This document shows, in pieces, positions 21,194 to 31,772 of a DNA stretch of 64,000 nucleotides (positions within the stretch are counted from its first letter, which is position 1; each line of letters opens with the position of its first letter). Made by a program: the position numbers and the translations under genes. Source of the DNA: Bolinopsis microptera (lineage: Eukaryota > Ctenophora > Tentaculata > Lobata > Bolinopsidae); NCBI RefSeq assembly GCF_026151205.1, contig NC_087077.1, positions 8,175,983 to 8,239,982 of the forward strand, written 5' to 3'. The notes under the pieces are model-generated. The model was not told the origin of the DNA. It searched no databases and saw only the letters and a list, made by a program, of their open reading frames with translations.

Positions 21194-21325
21194 TTATGTT
21201 TCAACACTCGCCACTGACTCAGGAATTAAAAGAAATGTTGATACGTTATTCCGCTATTTATTTCCATTAGAATCTGTCTTCACTGAGTCTATCAGAAACA
21301 ATCAGAAATTTGAATGAAAGAACTA
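21194..21325. repeat. first copy of the cluster-duplication flank
   Basis: From about 21233 this stretch matches 26706-26865 and 29570-29725, the flanks before the next duplicated units. The match resumes at 23434 after the inserted transposon. Confidence 0.7.
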
Positions 21326-21689
21326 CCTTAGTTCCAAAAAATTTGTGTGCCATTATATTGAGCACAATTTATTTGAGCCCGAAAAATTTGGGCAGAAAAT
21401 TTGAACTCATTTGGGCGACCGAAAATTTTGGCACAAATTCTTCGAAAAATGAAAGATTTTCCACTAAAATTTCAGTTAGATATTTGCCTTAGTTCATTAT
21501 TATTCCTTATTATTCGAGTCATTTTGCTTTAAATTTTAAGCATGTAGGTGGTAGTCTGAGTTGTTTCACATTATGAAATTTACGATCTGCCCAGTAACTA
21601 CTAAAAATACAGTGATGATGGCACAGTACAAAATGATAGATATACATACAATAGTGATATTTAGTCTCTCAATCAGATAGTTTAGTCTA

Positions 21690-22520
21690 CCTTACTCGGG
21701 ATTATTACGACAGGTTTATTAACGACCGGTTAAAATATGGTTCGGGAAAAATATGGCGAAATTGCTCAAAACCCACCACATTTTCCCGGTCGCCATTTTA
21801 CCGGTGTCCAACCTTTCAATTTTAGATTCAAAAATGTTGTCTCAGATGTAAATTTCCTTATTAGAGATAAGCAGGTTCAGAAATTTTCGCATTGCTAAAA
21901 CTTGTGAAACAAGTCGAATTATCAATAATTGTTGAAAGTAGACTCTAGCAAATTCGTTGTTTTGAATTAGCATTACATGTTTACGTGTATCAAATAACCA
22001 TTATGACTCAATTTGTAGAAAATCTTCGAAAGAATGCATCGTTCACATTGTTTAGAATTATGAATAAATGACTGATGAAACTGATTCATGTTATTGACCG
22101 TTTTAATTAATTCGAGTTTTAATTTAACTGTTACTTTTACTTTGAGTCCTATTTCATTATGTAGAGATAGTCCTATAGGACTTTTTTAATTTCTTAGGTA
22201 GGATCCTACCTAAGAAATTAAAAATTGGCCTATTTAAATCAACTTTGACAATAAGGATATATGACAAGAATTGGGCAAAAAGGTGAATTTTTTGCAATTT
22301 TAGCCAAATGAAGTCGAAAAACCTACAACAAGTGTCCCAATAGTCTTCTTTAGTGAATATAAGACAACCATTAAAATATGAGCACCCATACCCCTTGGGA
22401 ACCCTAAAAGCTGAGTCGGCGGGTTTATTAACGACCGGTGAAAATGTGGTTCGGGAAAAATATGGCGAAATTACCCTAAACCCGCCACTTTATCCCCGGT
22501 CATAATAATCCCGAGTAAGG
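21690..22520. mobile_element. 831-bp TA-flanked element nested in the pogo-like transposon
   Basis: TA-CCTTACTCGGGATTATTA at the left is mirrored by TAATAATCCCGAGTAAGG-TA at the right. Internally, a GGTTTATTAACGACCGGT block recurs near both ends in direct orientation. No coding capacity was seen. It includes the 42-bp palindrome at 22183-22224. Confidence 0.85.
22183..22224. repeat. 42-bp perfect palindrome
   Basis: Centred on GGATCC with TTCTTAGGTA/TACCTAAGAA arms and no spacer. It lies within the nested TA-flanked element and could form a cruciform. Confidence 0.9.
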
Positions 22521-22559
22521 TACTTACACTCAGCATATATCTTATCATACCCCTTTCAC

Positions 22560-23104
22560 ATACAATTATCATTATGACGCCTCACCAGATGGTCGAAAGG
22601 TTTGGCCAGTGTCCAGTTCTTTGAGAAAATCCTTCTTCCCCACATAGAATCAGTTAGAGCCTCCATCAACAACCCTGAGCAGAAAGCGCTACTGATATCA
22701 GATGTGTTTCGGGCCCAACACACACAGACACTAAAAGATCTGATGACAGCCAACAACTGCATCCTACAGAAAGTTCCAGCTAATATGACCCATCATCTAC
22801 AGCCCCTGGACATATCTATCATGGACTCGCTAAGAAATTCATGCGCAATAAGTACGAAGATTGGTACGCGAAAAACATATTAGTGTGTCAGCTCAATGGA
22901 GAAGTTTCATCAGACAATGTGAAAATTGATACCCGCTTGACAGTGATCCGTGAAGTACACACTCGTTGGATCAACAAAATTTTTGTATATGTAAAAGAGA
23001 GGCCAGATGACATAAGGAAAGGCTTTGAGAAGTCGGGTATAACTGATGCTTGTAGATCAGACTTTACGATGGATGATAATCCATTAATTGCAGATCTTGT
23101 TTAA
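22560..23104 (+). pseudogene. pogo/Tigger-type transposase, C-terminal DDE half, frameshifted
   Basis: The frame around 22602-22840 encodes the later part of a DDE superfamily catalytic domain, with ALLISDVFRAQ (second catalytic Asp) and VPANMTHHLQPLD. A frame change near 22840 leads into KYEDWYAKNI through IRKGFEKSGITDA, ending at 23104. These words are characteristic of pogo-like transposases. The N-terminal DNA-binding part is missing or replaced by the nested element. Not functional. Confidence 0.8.
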
Positions 23105-23819
23105 ATCTCTAGCTATCCGTACCTCTAGCCATTTGTTTTATTAGTAGCTGTTAGCTATTCCAGTTATTTCTATTCATTTAAAATATAAGCCTTTTTACTT
23201 GGTCAAGCCATGAATGACAGATTAGAAAACTAAAATTTCAAATATTATTTCACTTGGATATGAAGAAAAAGCCATTTTTCTATAGATTTCAGGGCCACAG
23301 GCCAAATGCCAAAAGTTTGGTTAGCAAAAAATTTAGCAGACGGAAAAGATTTATGCAATTAATTTGGTCTGCAAAAAATTTGGGCAAGAGGCCCGCTCAA
23401 ATTTTTTGTCGCCCAAATTTTTGGGAATTAAGGTATTCTTGAGGAATTAAGGGACAGTAGTCTTACTATAATAGACAAACACTCATTGGACATTCCTACA
23501 ATACCAACACTTGAAGGACGATAGTTGTTCATTAAGTTCATAGTTCAATTCAGTTAGCTCATCTTGATAATGTTTTTGATGTTGTAAGTTTTTTATAGGA
23601 CGAGTGAAGCATCATTAAGTTTAACTTAAACTCCTTAAATACGTAAACTGATCTTTTGTAATTTCACAGGGATTTAATGACAGGCATATGTTGCCTGCAG
23701 TAGAGTATCATCTTTATTAATTAAGTAAACCTTTAAAATTGTGCGTAGATTCATTTGTATAAAAGAGAGGAAAATTACCGTATGTTTGCAACACACACTG
23801 TTGTTATATTGGCTGGTTG

Positions 23820-24427
23820 CAGTGGCGTAACGCTGCCCCGGCCACCCGGCTACGCCGGGGGGCGCCAAAAAGGCGCCCTTTCTCAACGAAAAGTGGCCCC
23901 TAGGTTTTTTCTTTTGGGGTCCTTTTTTTGCTCCAGGGGCGCAAAAAAGCGACTAATTCGCTCGCCCAAAAATTTCACGTGACTTTGGTTTTTATGGTTT
24001 TGCAGCCGTACAAAACGGTTTTACATAAACCCTAATCCCAACCCTAACCCTAACCATAACCCTGAAGCTAACCATAACCCTTACCACAACCCTAACCCGA
24101 GCCCTAAACAATCGAATTCATGGTTTACTAGCCTGTCACGTGACCAAAACGGTTTTTTGCCCATAACTCTCCGTGGAAGCATTTTTACCCTACGTCATGT
24201 GGGGTGATTCGGAATCAGCGTCCAAAAATACACCAATTTAGATTAATTACACACCCAAAGGACCTTTACCCAAGAATTTTCTTAAAATTTGGGCGAGCGA
24301 TTTAGTAGGAGCGCAAAAAAGCTGTAGGGGGCATTTTTTTAGGGACACAAAAAATTTGGGCGACTTTTTCGAGCCGCCGGGGGGGGGGGGGCGCCAATTT
24401 AAATCAGCCACTAACGTTAAGCCACTG
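23820..24427. mobile_element. 608-bp hAT-type MITE with telomere-like core, copy 1
   Basis: Ends CAGTGGCGTAACG and CGTTAAGCCACTG, with target duplication GCTGGTTG at 23812-23819 and 24428-24435. The core includes degenerate CCCTAA repeats (24029-24110). The element ends 38 bp before the start codon at 24466, so it lies in the promoter or 5' leader. Confidence 0.93.
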
Positions 24428-24465
24428 GCTGGTTGTTCGACTGTTCACAATAAAAATCTTTAGAC

Positions 24466-25812
24466 ATGTTTGGAACTGGTACAACAAATTTGCTTGCTCT
24501 CTTTGCAGTAGGAATTTTTGCCGCAGATGGGGCACCAAAGCTAATTATGTACGATAAGTCGAACCAAGTCGGAACGGCCATGACCCTTATTGGTCCAACA
24601 CCAAGTTTTGATAAACTACCTTCAGACTACGTATCTAGTGATATAAATTTCAGTAGGAGAACCGAAAGCATTTGGGCAGTCACTGGAAATTGGGAACTTT
24701 ATACCGAAAAGGATTACAGAATGGATAGGTTCTATGTGGACGAAGGTCAGAAGTTAAACGCAAGAGACGCCAACGCTTACTCCTCGGGCAGACCAGCAAG
24801 TTGCCGTTACATCTCCGATCCTACGACAGCCAAATTACGTGTCTGGACAAGTTCCCATCTTCAGGGTGGGACGACAGAGTTCCTGACCCCACAGAAAGAT
24901 TTGGGAGATTTGAAAAATAAGATAACTTCTGTGGTTGCCGACAAAGGAGACTGGGAGATGTATGATACGGCAAATTATCAGGGTGACAGATTAGTGATAA
25001 AAGAAGGAGAAACAATTGAGCACCTTGGTGAATTCGATGCAACGGCTAAATCTCTGAGATCAATCTGTGAGACATACAAAGGGAAAGCAAAGTGCATACT
25101 GAAAAAAATCGAAGTATTGGACAAGAAAGGAGAATTAGAGCCCAGGTACACTGGAACTGAAATCATCGGCTCTCAATCCAGTGGATCCTGTTACGGACCA
25201 GCCGAACACGAGATCGAACTCACGCAACTTAATGCTGTGGAAGAAAAAGTAAGCCTCACAATTTCGAAAGAAAACGAAAAGAACTGGGACGTAACAGTAT
25301 CTGCGTCAGTGACCGTTGATGTAGGATTCCTAGGAACTGGGGCGTCTTTCTCAGCGGGTGTGGAAATGGGAGGTGGTAGGGCGATTACTATGGGCAGCTC
25401 CAAAACCACAGAAACAACTAATATTAAAGCGAACGAACATACACAGGTGGTGCAATTTCCAGTGCCGGGCGCAGGGATCCTCTTCGGAATTGTGGACAGG
25501 TTTGAGGTAGACAAGGCCGATGTACCGGTCAAGATACACATGACATGTCCGGACGGAAAAAGCAAAAAACTGGACTCCTCCATTGCAATGAAACAAGTTT
25601 CCTTCGGAGCAGCTCACTTCTGGTCACTAACAGGACAGTTCACTAAAGAAGCGTGCAAAGCAGACAGGGACCTCCCAGATTGCGTTGACAATGTGAGAAA
25701 GAACTTTGCAAGTTTTCTTGGACAAAAAGCGGAGATTGAAGCTGCATTTAAAGCCTGTTTCACTGATGGTAAAGGGTCATTTACACGTTTGCAACAAGTT
25801 GATCGAGACTAA
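24466..25812 (+). CDS. secreted beta/gamma-crystallin-aerolysin-like protein, short form
   Basis: A 448-residue intact single exon. A signal peptide (1-20) is followed directly by crystallin domain 1 (about 24-115), crystallin domain 2 (about 120-205), a two-Cys linker, an aerolysin-like beta region (about 215-375) with the Gly/Ser/Thr-rich hairpin-type segment, and a C-terminal tail with paired cysteines. It lacks the roughly 150-residue N-terminal domain of the long form; the junction lies at the same place as in the broken copy at 13275-15497. The start is fixed by the shared MFGTGTTNLLALFA-type signal. An hAT-type element sits just upstream. The role is inferred from architecture only, as for the long form. 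Confidence 0.85.
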   Translation: MFGTGTTNLLALFAVGIFAADGAPKLIMYDKSNQVGTAMTLIGPTPSFDKLPSDYVSSDINFSRRTESIWAVTGNWELYTEKDYRMDRFYVDEGQKLNARDANAYSSGRPASCRYISDPTTAKLRVWTSSHLQGGTTEFLTPQKDLGDLKNKITSVVADKGDWEMYDTANYQGDRLVIKEGETIEHLGEFDATAKSLRSICETYKGKAKCILKKIEVLDKKGELEPRYTGTEIIGSQSSGSCYGPAEHEIELTQLNAVEEKVSLTISKENEKNWDVTVSASVTVDVGFLGTGASFSAGVEMGGGRAITMGSSKTTETTNIKANEHTQVVQFPVPGAGILFGIVDRFEVDKADVPVKIHMTCPDGKSKKLDSSIAMKQVSFGAAHFWSLTGQFTKEACKADRDLPDCVDNVRKNFASFLGQKAEIEAAFKACFTDGKGSFTRLQQVDRD

Positions 25813-25975
25813 TTAGTTCACTTAGGTTGACTTAACCAGGGGTTTTTCATACGTGGAGCTTTTGTTTGTCATTCGATCAAAACTATTTTAAATGTATATA
25901 CTTTTTGAACATGAACTTTAGATTTTCAGTTTTGATGAAATTATTTTAGGTAGTAAAAGCTGTATTGCCTAATGT

Positions 25976-26557
25976 AGCACACTTAGTGTACCTAGCTGCT
26001 CGAACTTAGTGGTAGGATAACAAAGTGAAAGACTTTAAATTTTGGGGTTTTGTATAAAAGTAAAGATGGTAGCGTAAATAAAATGGTAAACTCCAGAACT
26101 GATCTCTCAAAACTAAACATGTGAGTAATAAATTTAAACGTAGAATTCTGTCTTGTCTAAGGTGGGGTGGAATTTTAAGAGTTGACGGATGAATCGTGAC
26201 AAAAACTTTCAACAAAGTGAACTAAAACGGAAGATCATAAATGGGATGGTGTGTCACGTGATTAACTAATACAGGCCTGATTGGATGGCTAATTAAGTGA
26301 GTGAGGCTTATTGGTTAAGTGGCATGCTTTCTACTGTGTTTGATGACAACATATGAAACTAACTGCTGAGAAAATGTAACTTATATGAATTCAGGTGCTG
26401 CCGTAGTGACTATTAAACTATTTAATTTGAGGTGTGAGTGAAAAATACTAATTTGCGAACAAACAAAATATCAACCATATAAATATTTCTGACCAGTAAC
26501 TATTTTAGGAATTATGCCCAGAGTATAAAGATAATATAAAACCTACACACTGCACAC
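25976..26557. mobile_element. 582-bp insertion in duplicated unit 1 only
   Basis: CTAATGT occurs at both borders (25969-25975 and 26558-26564). The copy-2 flank near 29398 continues without this segment. The ends are weakly complementary and no class was assigned. Confidence 0.5.
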
Positions 26558-26564
26558 TAATGTC

Positions 26565-27243
26565 TATTGAAGTATTACCTTATTGGACATAATTGTCACG
26601 GGCAAGTTTTTCACGGACCAAATTTTTCACGAACATAATTATTCTTGAGGACTATATTCTTAATACTCTATATAAAAAATAATTTGAGGATATGAGTATG
26701 ACGTAGAAATGTCGATAAGTTATTCAGCTATTTATTTCCATTAGAATCTGTCTTCACTGAGTCTATCAGAAACAATCAGAAATTTCAATGAATGAACTAT
26801 TCTTGAGGAATTAAGGGACAGTATAGTCTTACTATAATAGACAATCAGAAATTTGAATGAAAGAACTATTCTTGAGGAATTAAGGGGCAGTAGTCTTACT
26901 ATAATAGACAAACACTCATTGGACATTCCTACAATACCAACACTTGAAGGACGATAGTTGTTCATAGTTCAATTCAGTTAGCTCATCTTGATAATGTTTT
27001 TGATGTTGTAAGTTTTTTATAGGACGAGTGAAGCATCATTAAGTTTAACTTAAACTCCTTAAATACGTAAACTGATCTTTTGTAATTTCACAGGGATTTA
27101 ATGACAGGCATATGTTGCCTGCAGTAGAGTATCATCTTTATTAATTAAGTAAACCTTTAAAATTGTGCGTAGATTCATTTGTATAAAAGAGAGGAAAATT
27201 ACCGTATGTTTGCAACACACACTGTTGTTATATTGGCTGGTTG
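26565..27243. other. flank of duplicated unit 2
   Basis: No gene is supported. It contains internal direct duplication of CAATCAGAAATTT..GAATGA..AACTATTCTTGAGG words and corresponds to 21233-21325 plus 23434-23819, without the pogo-like insert. Confidence 0.6.
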
Positions 27244-27851
27244 CAGTGGCGTAACGCAGCCCCGGCCACCCCGGCTACGCCGGGGGGCGCCAAAAAGGCG
27301 CCCTTTCTCAACGAAAAGTGGCCCCCTAGGTTTTTTCTTTTGGGGTCCTTTTTTTGCTCCAGGGGCGCAAAAAAGCGACTAATTCGCTCGCCCAAAAATT
27401 TCACGTGACTTTGATTTTTATGGTTTTGCAGCCGTACAAAACGGTTTTACATAAACCCTAATCCCAACCCTAACCCTAACCATAACCCTGAAGCTAACCA
27501 TAACCCTTACCACAACCCTAACCCGAGCCCTAAAACAATCGAATTCATGGTTTACTAGCCTGTCACGTGACCAAAACGGTTTTTTTGCCCATAACTCTCC
27601 GTGGAAGCATTTTTACCCTACGTCATGTGGGGTGATTCGGAATCAGCGTCCAAAAATACACCGATTTAGATCAATTACACACCCAAAGGACCTTTACCCA
27701 AGAATTTTCTTAAAATTTGGGCGAGCGATTTAGTAGGAGCGCAAAAAAGCTGTAGGGGGCATTTTTTTTAGGGACACAAAAAATTTGGGCGACTTTTTCG
27801 AGCCGCCGGGGGGGGCGCCAAGTTAAATCAGCCACTAACGTTAAGCCACTG
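27244..27851. mobile_element. 608-bp hAT-type MITE with telomere-like core, copy 2
   Basis: Same ends and the same GCTGGTTG target duplication (27236-27243 and 27852-27859) as copy 1. The insertion therefore predates the tandem duplication. The G run near the right end differs in length from copy 1. Confidence 0.93.
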
Positions 27852-27889
27852 GCTGGTTGTTCGATTGTTCACAATAAAAATCTTTAGAC

Positions 27890-29236
27890 ATGTTTGGAAC
27901 TGGTACAACAAATTTGCTTGCTCTCTTTGCAGTAGGAATTTTTGCCGCAGATGGGGCACCAAAGCTAATTATGTACGATAAGTCGAACCAAGTCGGAACG
28001 GCCATGACCCTTATTGGTCCAACACCAAGTTTTGATAAACTACCTTCAGACTACGTATCTAGTGATATAAATTTCAGTAGGAGAACCGAAAGCATTTGGG
28101 CAGTCACTGGAAATTGGGAACTTTATACCGAAAAGGATTACAGAATGGATAGGTTCTATGTGGAGGAAGGTCAGAAGTTAAACGCAAGAGACGCCAACGC
28201 TTACTCCTCGGGCAGACCAGCAAGTTGCCGTTACATCTCCGATCCTACGACAGCCAAATTACGTGTCTGGACAAGTTCCCATCTTCAGGGTGGGACGACA
28301 GAGTTCCTGACCCCACAGAAAGATTTGGGAGATTTGAAAAATAAGATAACTTCTGTGGTTTCCGACAAAGGAGACTGGGAGATGTATGATATGGCAAATT
28401 ATCAGGGTGACAGATTAGTGATAAAAGAAGGAGAAACAATTGAGCACCTTGGTGAATTCGATGCAACGGCTAAATCTCTGAGACCAATCTGTGAGACATA
28501 CAAAGGAAAAGCAAAGTGCATACTGAAAAAAATCGAAGTATTGGACAAGAAAGGAGAATTAGAGCCCAGGTACACTGGAACTGAAATCATCGGCTCTCAA
28601 TCCAGTGGATCCTGTTACGGACCAGCCGAACACGAGATCGAACTTACGCAACTTAATGCTGTGGAAGAAAAAGTAAGCCTCACAATTTCTAAAAAAAAGG
28701 AAAAGAACTGGGACGTAACAGTATCTGCGTCAGTGACCGTTGATGTAGGATTCCTAGGAACTGGGGCGTCTTTCTCAGCGGGTGTGGAAATGGGAGGTGG
28801 TGGGGCGATTACTATGGGCAGCTCCAAAACCACAGAAACAACTAATATTAAAGCGAACGAACATACACAGGTGGTGCAATTTCCAGTGCCGGGCGCAGGG
28901 ATCCTCTTCGGAATTGTGGACAGGTTTGAGGTAGACAAGGCCGATGTACCGGTCAATATACACATGACATGTCCGGACGGAAAAAGCAAAAAACTGGACT
29001 CCTCCATTGCAATGAAACAAGTTTCCTTCGGGTCAGCTCACTTCTGGTCACTAACAGGACAGTTCACTAAAGAAGCGTGCAAAGCAGACAGGGACCTCCC
29101 AGATTGCGTTGAAAATGTGAGAAAGATCTTTGCAAGTTTTCTTGGACAAAAAGCGGAGATTGAAGCTGCATTTAAAGCCTGTTTCACTGATGGTAAAGGG
29201 TCATTTACACGTTTGCAACAAGTTGATCGAGACTAA
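27890..29236 (+). CDS. secreted beta/gamma-crystallin-aerolysin-like protein, short form (tandem duplicate)
   Basis: A 448-residue intact single exon that differs from the protein at 24466 at only about a dozen positions and has an identical domain layout. Several changes alter charge, including one in the strand before the hairpin-type segment. Near-identity extends through both flanks, so the pair arose by a recent unequal crossover. Redundant or dosage-type function is likely if both are expressed. Confidence 0.85.
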   Translation: MFGTGTTNLLALFAVGIFAADGAPKLIMYDKSNQVGTAMTLIGPTPSFDKLPSDYVSSDINFSRRTESIWAVTGNWELYTEKDYRMDRFYVEEGQKLNARDANAYSSGRPASCRYISDPTTAKLRVWTSSHLQGGTTEFLTPQKDLGDLKNKITSVVSDKGDWEMYDMANYQGDRLVIKEGETIEHLGEFDATAKSLRPICETYKGKAKCILKKIEVLDKKGELEPRYTGTEIIGSQSSGSCYGPAEHEIELTQLNAVEEKVSLTISKKKEKNWDVTVSASVTVDVGFLGTGASFSAGVEMGGGGAITMGSSKTTETTNIKANEHTQVVQFPVPGAGILFGIVDRFEVDKADVPVNIHMTCPDGKSKKLDSSIAMKQVSFGSAHFWSLTGQFTKEACKADRDLPDCVENVRKIFASFLGQKAEIEAAFKACFTDGKGSFTRLQQVDRD

Positions 29237-29398
29237 TTAGTTCACTTAAGTTGACTTAACCAGGGGTTTTTCATACGTGGAGCTTTTGTTTGTCATTTGA
29301 TCAAAACTATTTTAAATGTATATACTTTTTGAACATGAACTTTAGATTTTCAGTTTTGATGAAATTATTTTAGGTAGTAAAAGCTGTATTGCCTAATG

Positions 29399-30007
29399 TC
29401 GTCTATTGAACTTGAAGTATTACCTTATCGGACATAATTGTCACGGGCAAGTTTTTCACGGACCAAATTTTTCACGAACACAATTATTCTTGAGGACTAT
29501 ATTCTTAATACTTTCAACACTACTATATAAAAAATAATTTGAGAATATGAGTATGACGTAGAAATGTCGATAAGTTATTCAGCTATTTATTTCCATTAGA
29601 ATCTGTCTTCACTGAGTCTATCAGAAACAATCAGAAATTTCAATGAATGAACTATTCTTGAGGAATTAAGGGACAGTATAGTCTTACTATAATAGACAAT
29701 CAGAAATTTGAATGAAAGAACTATTCTTGAGGAATTAAGGGGCAGTAGTCTTACTATAATAGACAAACACTCATTGGACATTCTTACAATACCAACACTT
29801 GAAGGACGATAGTTGTTCATAGTTCAATTCGTTTAGCTCATCTTGATAATGTTTTTGATGTTGGAAGTTTTTTATAGGACGAGTGAAGCCTTATTCAATA
29901 TTCATTAACCGCTGTTTTCTTGTGCTAAGTTACGGCTTAATTTTGCTGATATCCAAAAGAAAGTTATTTTATATTAGCTGGTAGCCTCACAATAAAACTC
30001 TTTAGTC
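29399..30007. other. third copy of the duplication flank
   Basis: No gene is supported. From 29399 to about 29890 it matches the flanks before units 1 and 2, then diverges. The last 40 bp before 30008 resemble the leader of the short-form genes (CACAATAAAA..CTTTAG) but without the hAT-type element. Confidence 0.6.
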
Positions 30008-31772
30008 ATGTTTGGAACTGCTACAACAGCTTTTCTTGCTCTCTTTGCAGTAGGAGTCCTTGCTGCTGATGAAACACTAACAAAAGCAGTGGAAGGGGTT
30101 GTGGTTCCCTTTAAAACATCCTGCGATTTAAAAGTAGTAGGATCTGGCAAAGACGTGTATAATGGCGACGTGACATTTCTGAAAGGAGGCAAGGATGTAC
30201 TTCTATTTGCTTTACAACCTCAGTGGGAAGGTGGAAGCTTGGCCGTCAACAACGACGTCTTCAAACGAGGAAAGAAGAGTTGGTATGATTACCAGTGGCT
30301 GAAAATAAATTACCCTGGTGGAGACGGAGACAACAAGAGGGTGTACACATTTGAGTTCTGGGACGCTGAGTTGGTCATCATATGTCAAGGAAAGGTTCTC
30401 ATCTCCATCCCCTACAATGAGCTAACGAAGGACAAAGCCGGCTTTTTGAGCGGTATAGAATATAGATAGTATCAAGTTGAGACCAGGAGATGCTGAGCTT
30501 AAGTTCGCTAAGTTGTGTTTAGGATCTGCTAAAAGACCACCCTTACCAAAGCTAATCCTCTACGACAACGCTAACCAAGAAGGAACGGCAGTTACTGTTA
30601 ATGGCGCAACTCCAAATTTTGGTGATATAAATTTCGACGATAAAACGGGCAGCGTGACGGCAGTGACTGGAGATTGGGAACTTTACTCGGAGACAACATA
30701 CACGGGCGTAATGTTCTTTGTGCAGGAGGGTGTGACGTTGAACGCTAAAATGGACAACACTTATTCCTCAGCCAGACCTGCTAATTGCCGCTACATCTCC
30801 GACCAAACGACAGCCAAATTGCGAGTCTACTCAGGTACTCATCTTCAGGATGAGACACGAATGTACCTGACCCCACAAGCAGACTTAGGAGATTGGGCCA
30901 AAAAGATAAGTTCTGCAATCGCAGACAAAGGAGACTGGGAATTGTATCAAAATAATAACTATATGATGGACAGAATAGTAATAAAAGAAGGGGAAACGGT
31001 CGAACGATTACGTTTAAAGCCAAGTTCTCTGAGACCAATCTGTGCAACATATACAGGAAAGGAAAAGTGTGCACTCCAAAGAGTCGAGGTATTGGACAAG
31101 GAAGGAGAATTAGAGCCTAAGTACACTGGAACTGAAATTATTGGCTCTCAATCCAGTGGATCCTGTTACGGACCAGCCGAACACGAGATCGAAATCACGC
31201 AGACGAATTCTGTAGAGGAATCAGTGAGTCTCGAAATTTCGAAGGAAAACGAAAAGAACTGGAACGTAGGCGTATCTGCATCAGTTGAGGTTAGTGTATG
31301 ATTTATGGGAACTGGATCATCTTTCTCAGCGGGTGTGTCCATGGGGGCTGGTGGATCTGTAACTATGGGCAGCTCTAAAACAACAGAAACCACAAATGTT
31401 AGCGAAAAAGAACACAAGCAAGTCACGCAATTTGCAGTGCCGGGTGCAGGGATCGTCTTCGGTATTGTGGACAGGTATGAGATTGACCAGTCCAATGTAG
31501 CGGTCAAAATACACATGATGTGTCCGGACGGGAACAACAAAATAGTGGAATCCTTCATTGCAATGAAACAAGTTTCCTTCGGAGCAGCTCACTTCTGGTC
31601 ACTAACAGGAGAGTTCACTACAGAAGCGTGCAGAGCAGACGGCGAGATCCCAGATTGCGTTGAAAATGTGAGAAAGAACTTTGCCAATTTTATCGGGCAG
31701 AAAACGGAGATTGAAGCATGTTTTGCCGATGGTAAGGGAGAATTTACAAGCATGAAACGAGTTCGAGCTTAA
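30008..31772 (+). pseudogene. long-form crystallin/aerolysin-type gene, frameshifted and with a premature stop
   Basis: The first frame (30008-30469) encodes a signal peptide and the unassigned N-terminal domain, ending at a stop after a frameshift near 30455-30470. The next frame (30477-31301) covers both crystallin domains and enters the aerolysin-like region before an in-frame TGA at 31299-31301. The same frame reopens (31305-31772) for the rest of the aerolysin-like region and the tail, which has a small in-frame deletion near the end. It is more diverged from the other copies than they are from each other. Sequencing error could explain one break but hardly both. Confidence 0.82.

Larger units (their letters stand above)
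19804..21216. mobile_element. probable hAT-type element (CAGTGGCG ends) hosting a second element
   Basis: The left end CAGTGGCGTAACGTT matches the termini of the elements at 23820 and 27244. The right end is CGCCACTG at 21209-21216. No convincing target duplication was found. Most of its length is the inserted element at 19917-21185. Confidence 0.5.
21326..23433 (+). mobile_element. pogo/Tigger-like DNA transposon, decayed, with confirmed empty sites
   Basis: Terminal inverted repeats CCTTAGTTCC..AAAATTTG and CCTTAATTCCCAAAAATTTG are flanked by TA on both sides. The flanks GAAC-TA and TA-TTCTTGAGG are joined directly, as GAACTATTCTTGAGG, at about 26862 and 29716, proving insertion into TA. 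The interior carries remains of a DDE transposase and a second TA-flanked element at 21690-22520. The length of 2.1 kb is ordinary for the group. Confidence 0.9.
23434..25975 (+). repeat. duplicated gene-bearing unit, copy 1
   Basis: Matches 26867-29398 at very high identity, including the flank, the hAT-type element, the whole gene and its 3' flank. Copy 1 begins upstream at about 21233 but is split by the pogo-like transposon. Gene starts are 3,424 bp apart. Confidence 0.92.
26706..29398 (+). repeat. duplicated gene-bearing unit, copy 2
   Basis: The second tandem unit, with flank, hAT-type element, gene and 3' flank. The unit is followed by a third flank (29399-29890) that leads into the gene copy at 30008. 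Confidence 0.9.

Noticed and set aside
24029-24110. Telomere or chromosome-end signal from CCCTAA repeats
   Set aside because: The tract is degenerate, short and lies inside a mobile element copied at 27244; it is not a chromosome end.
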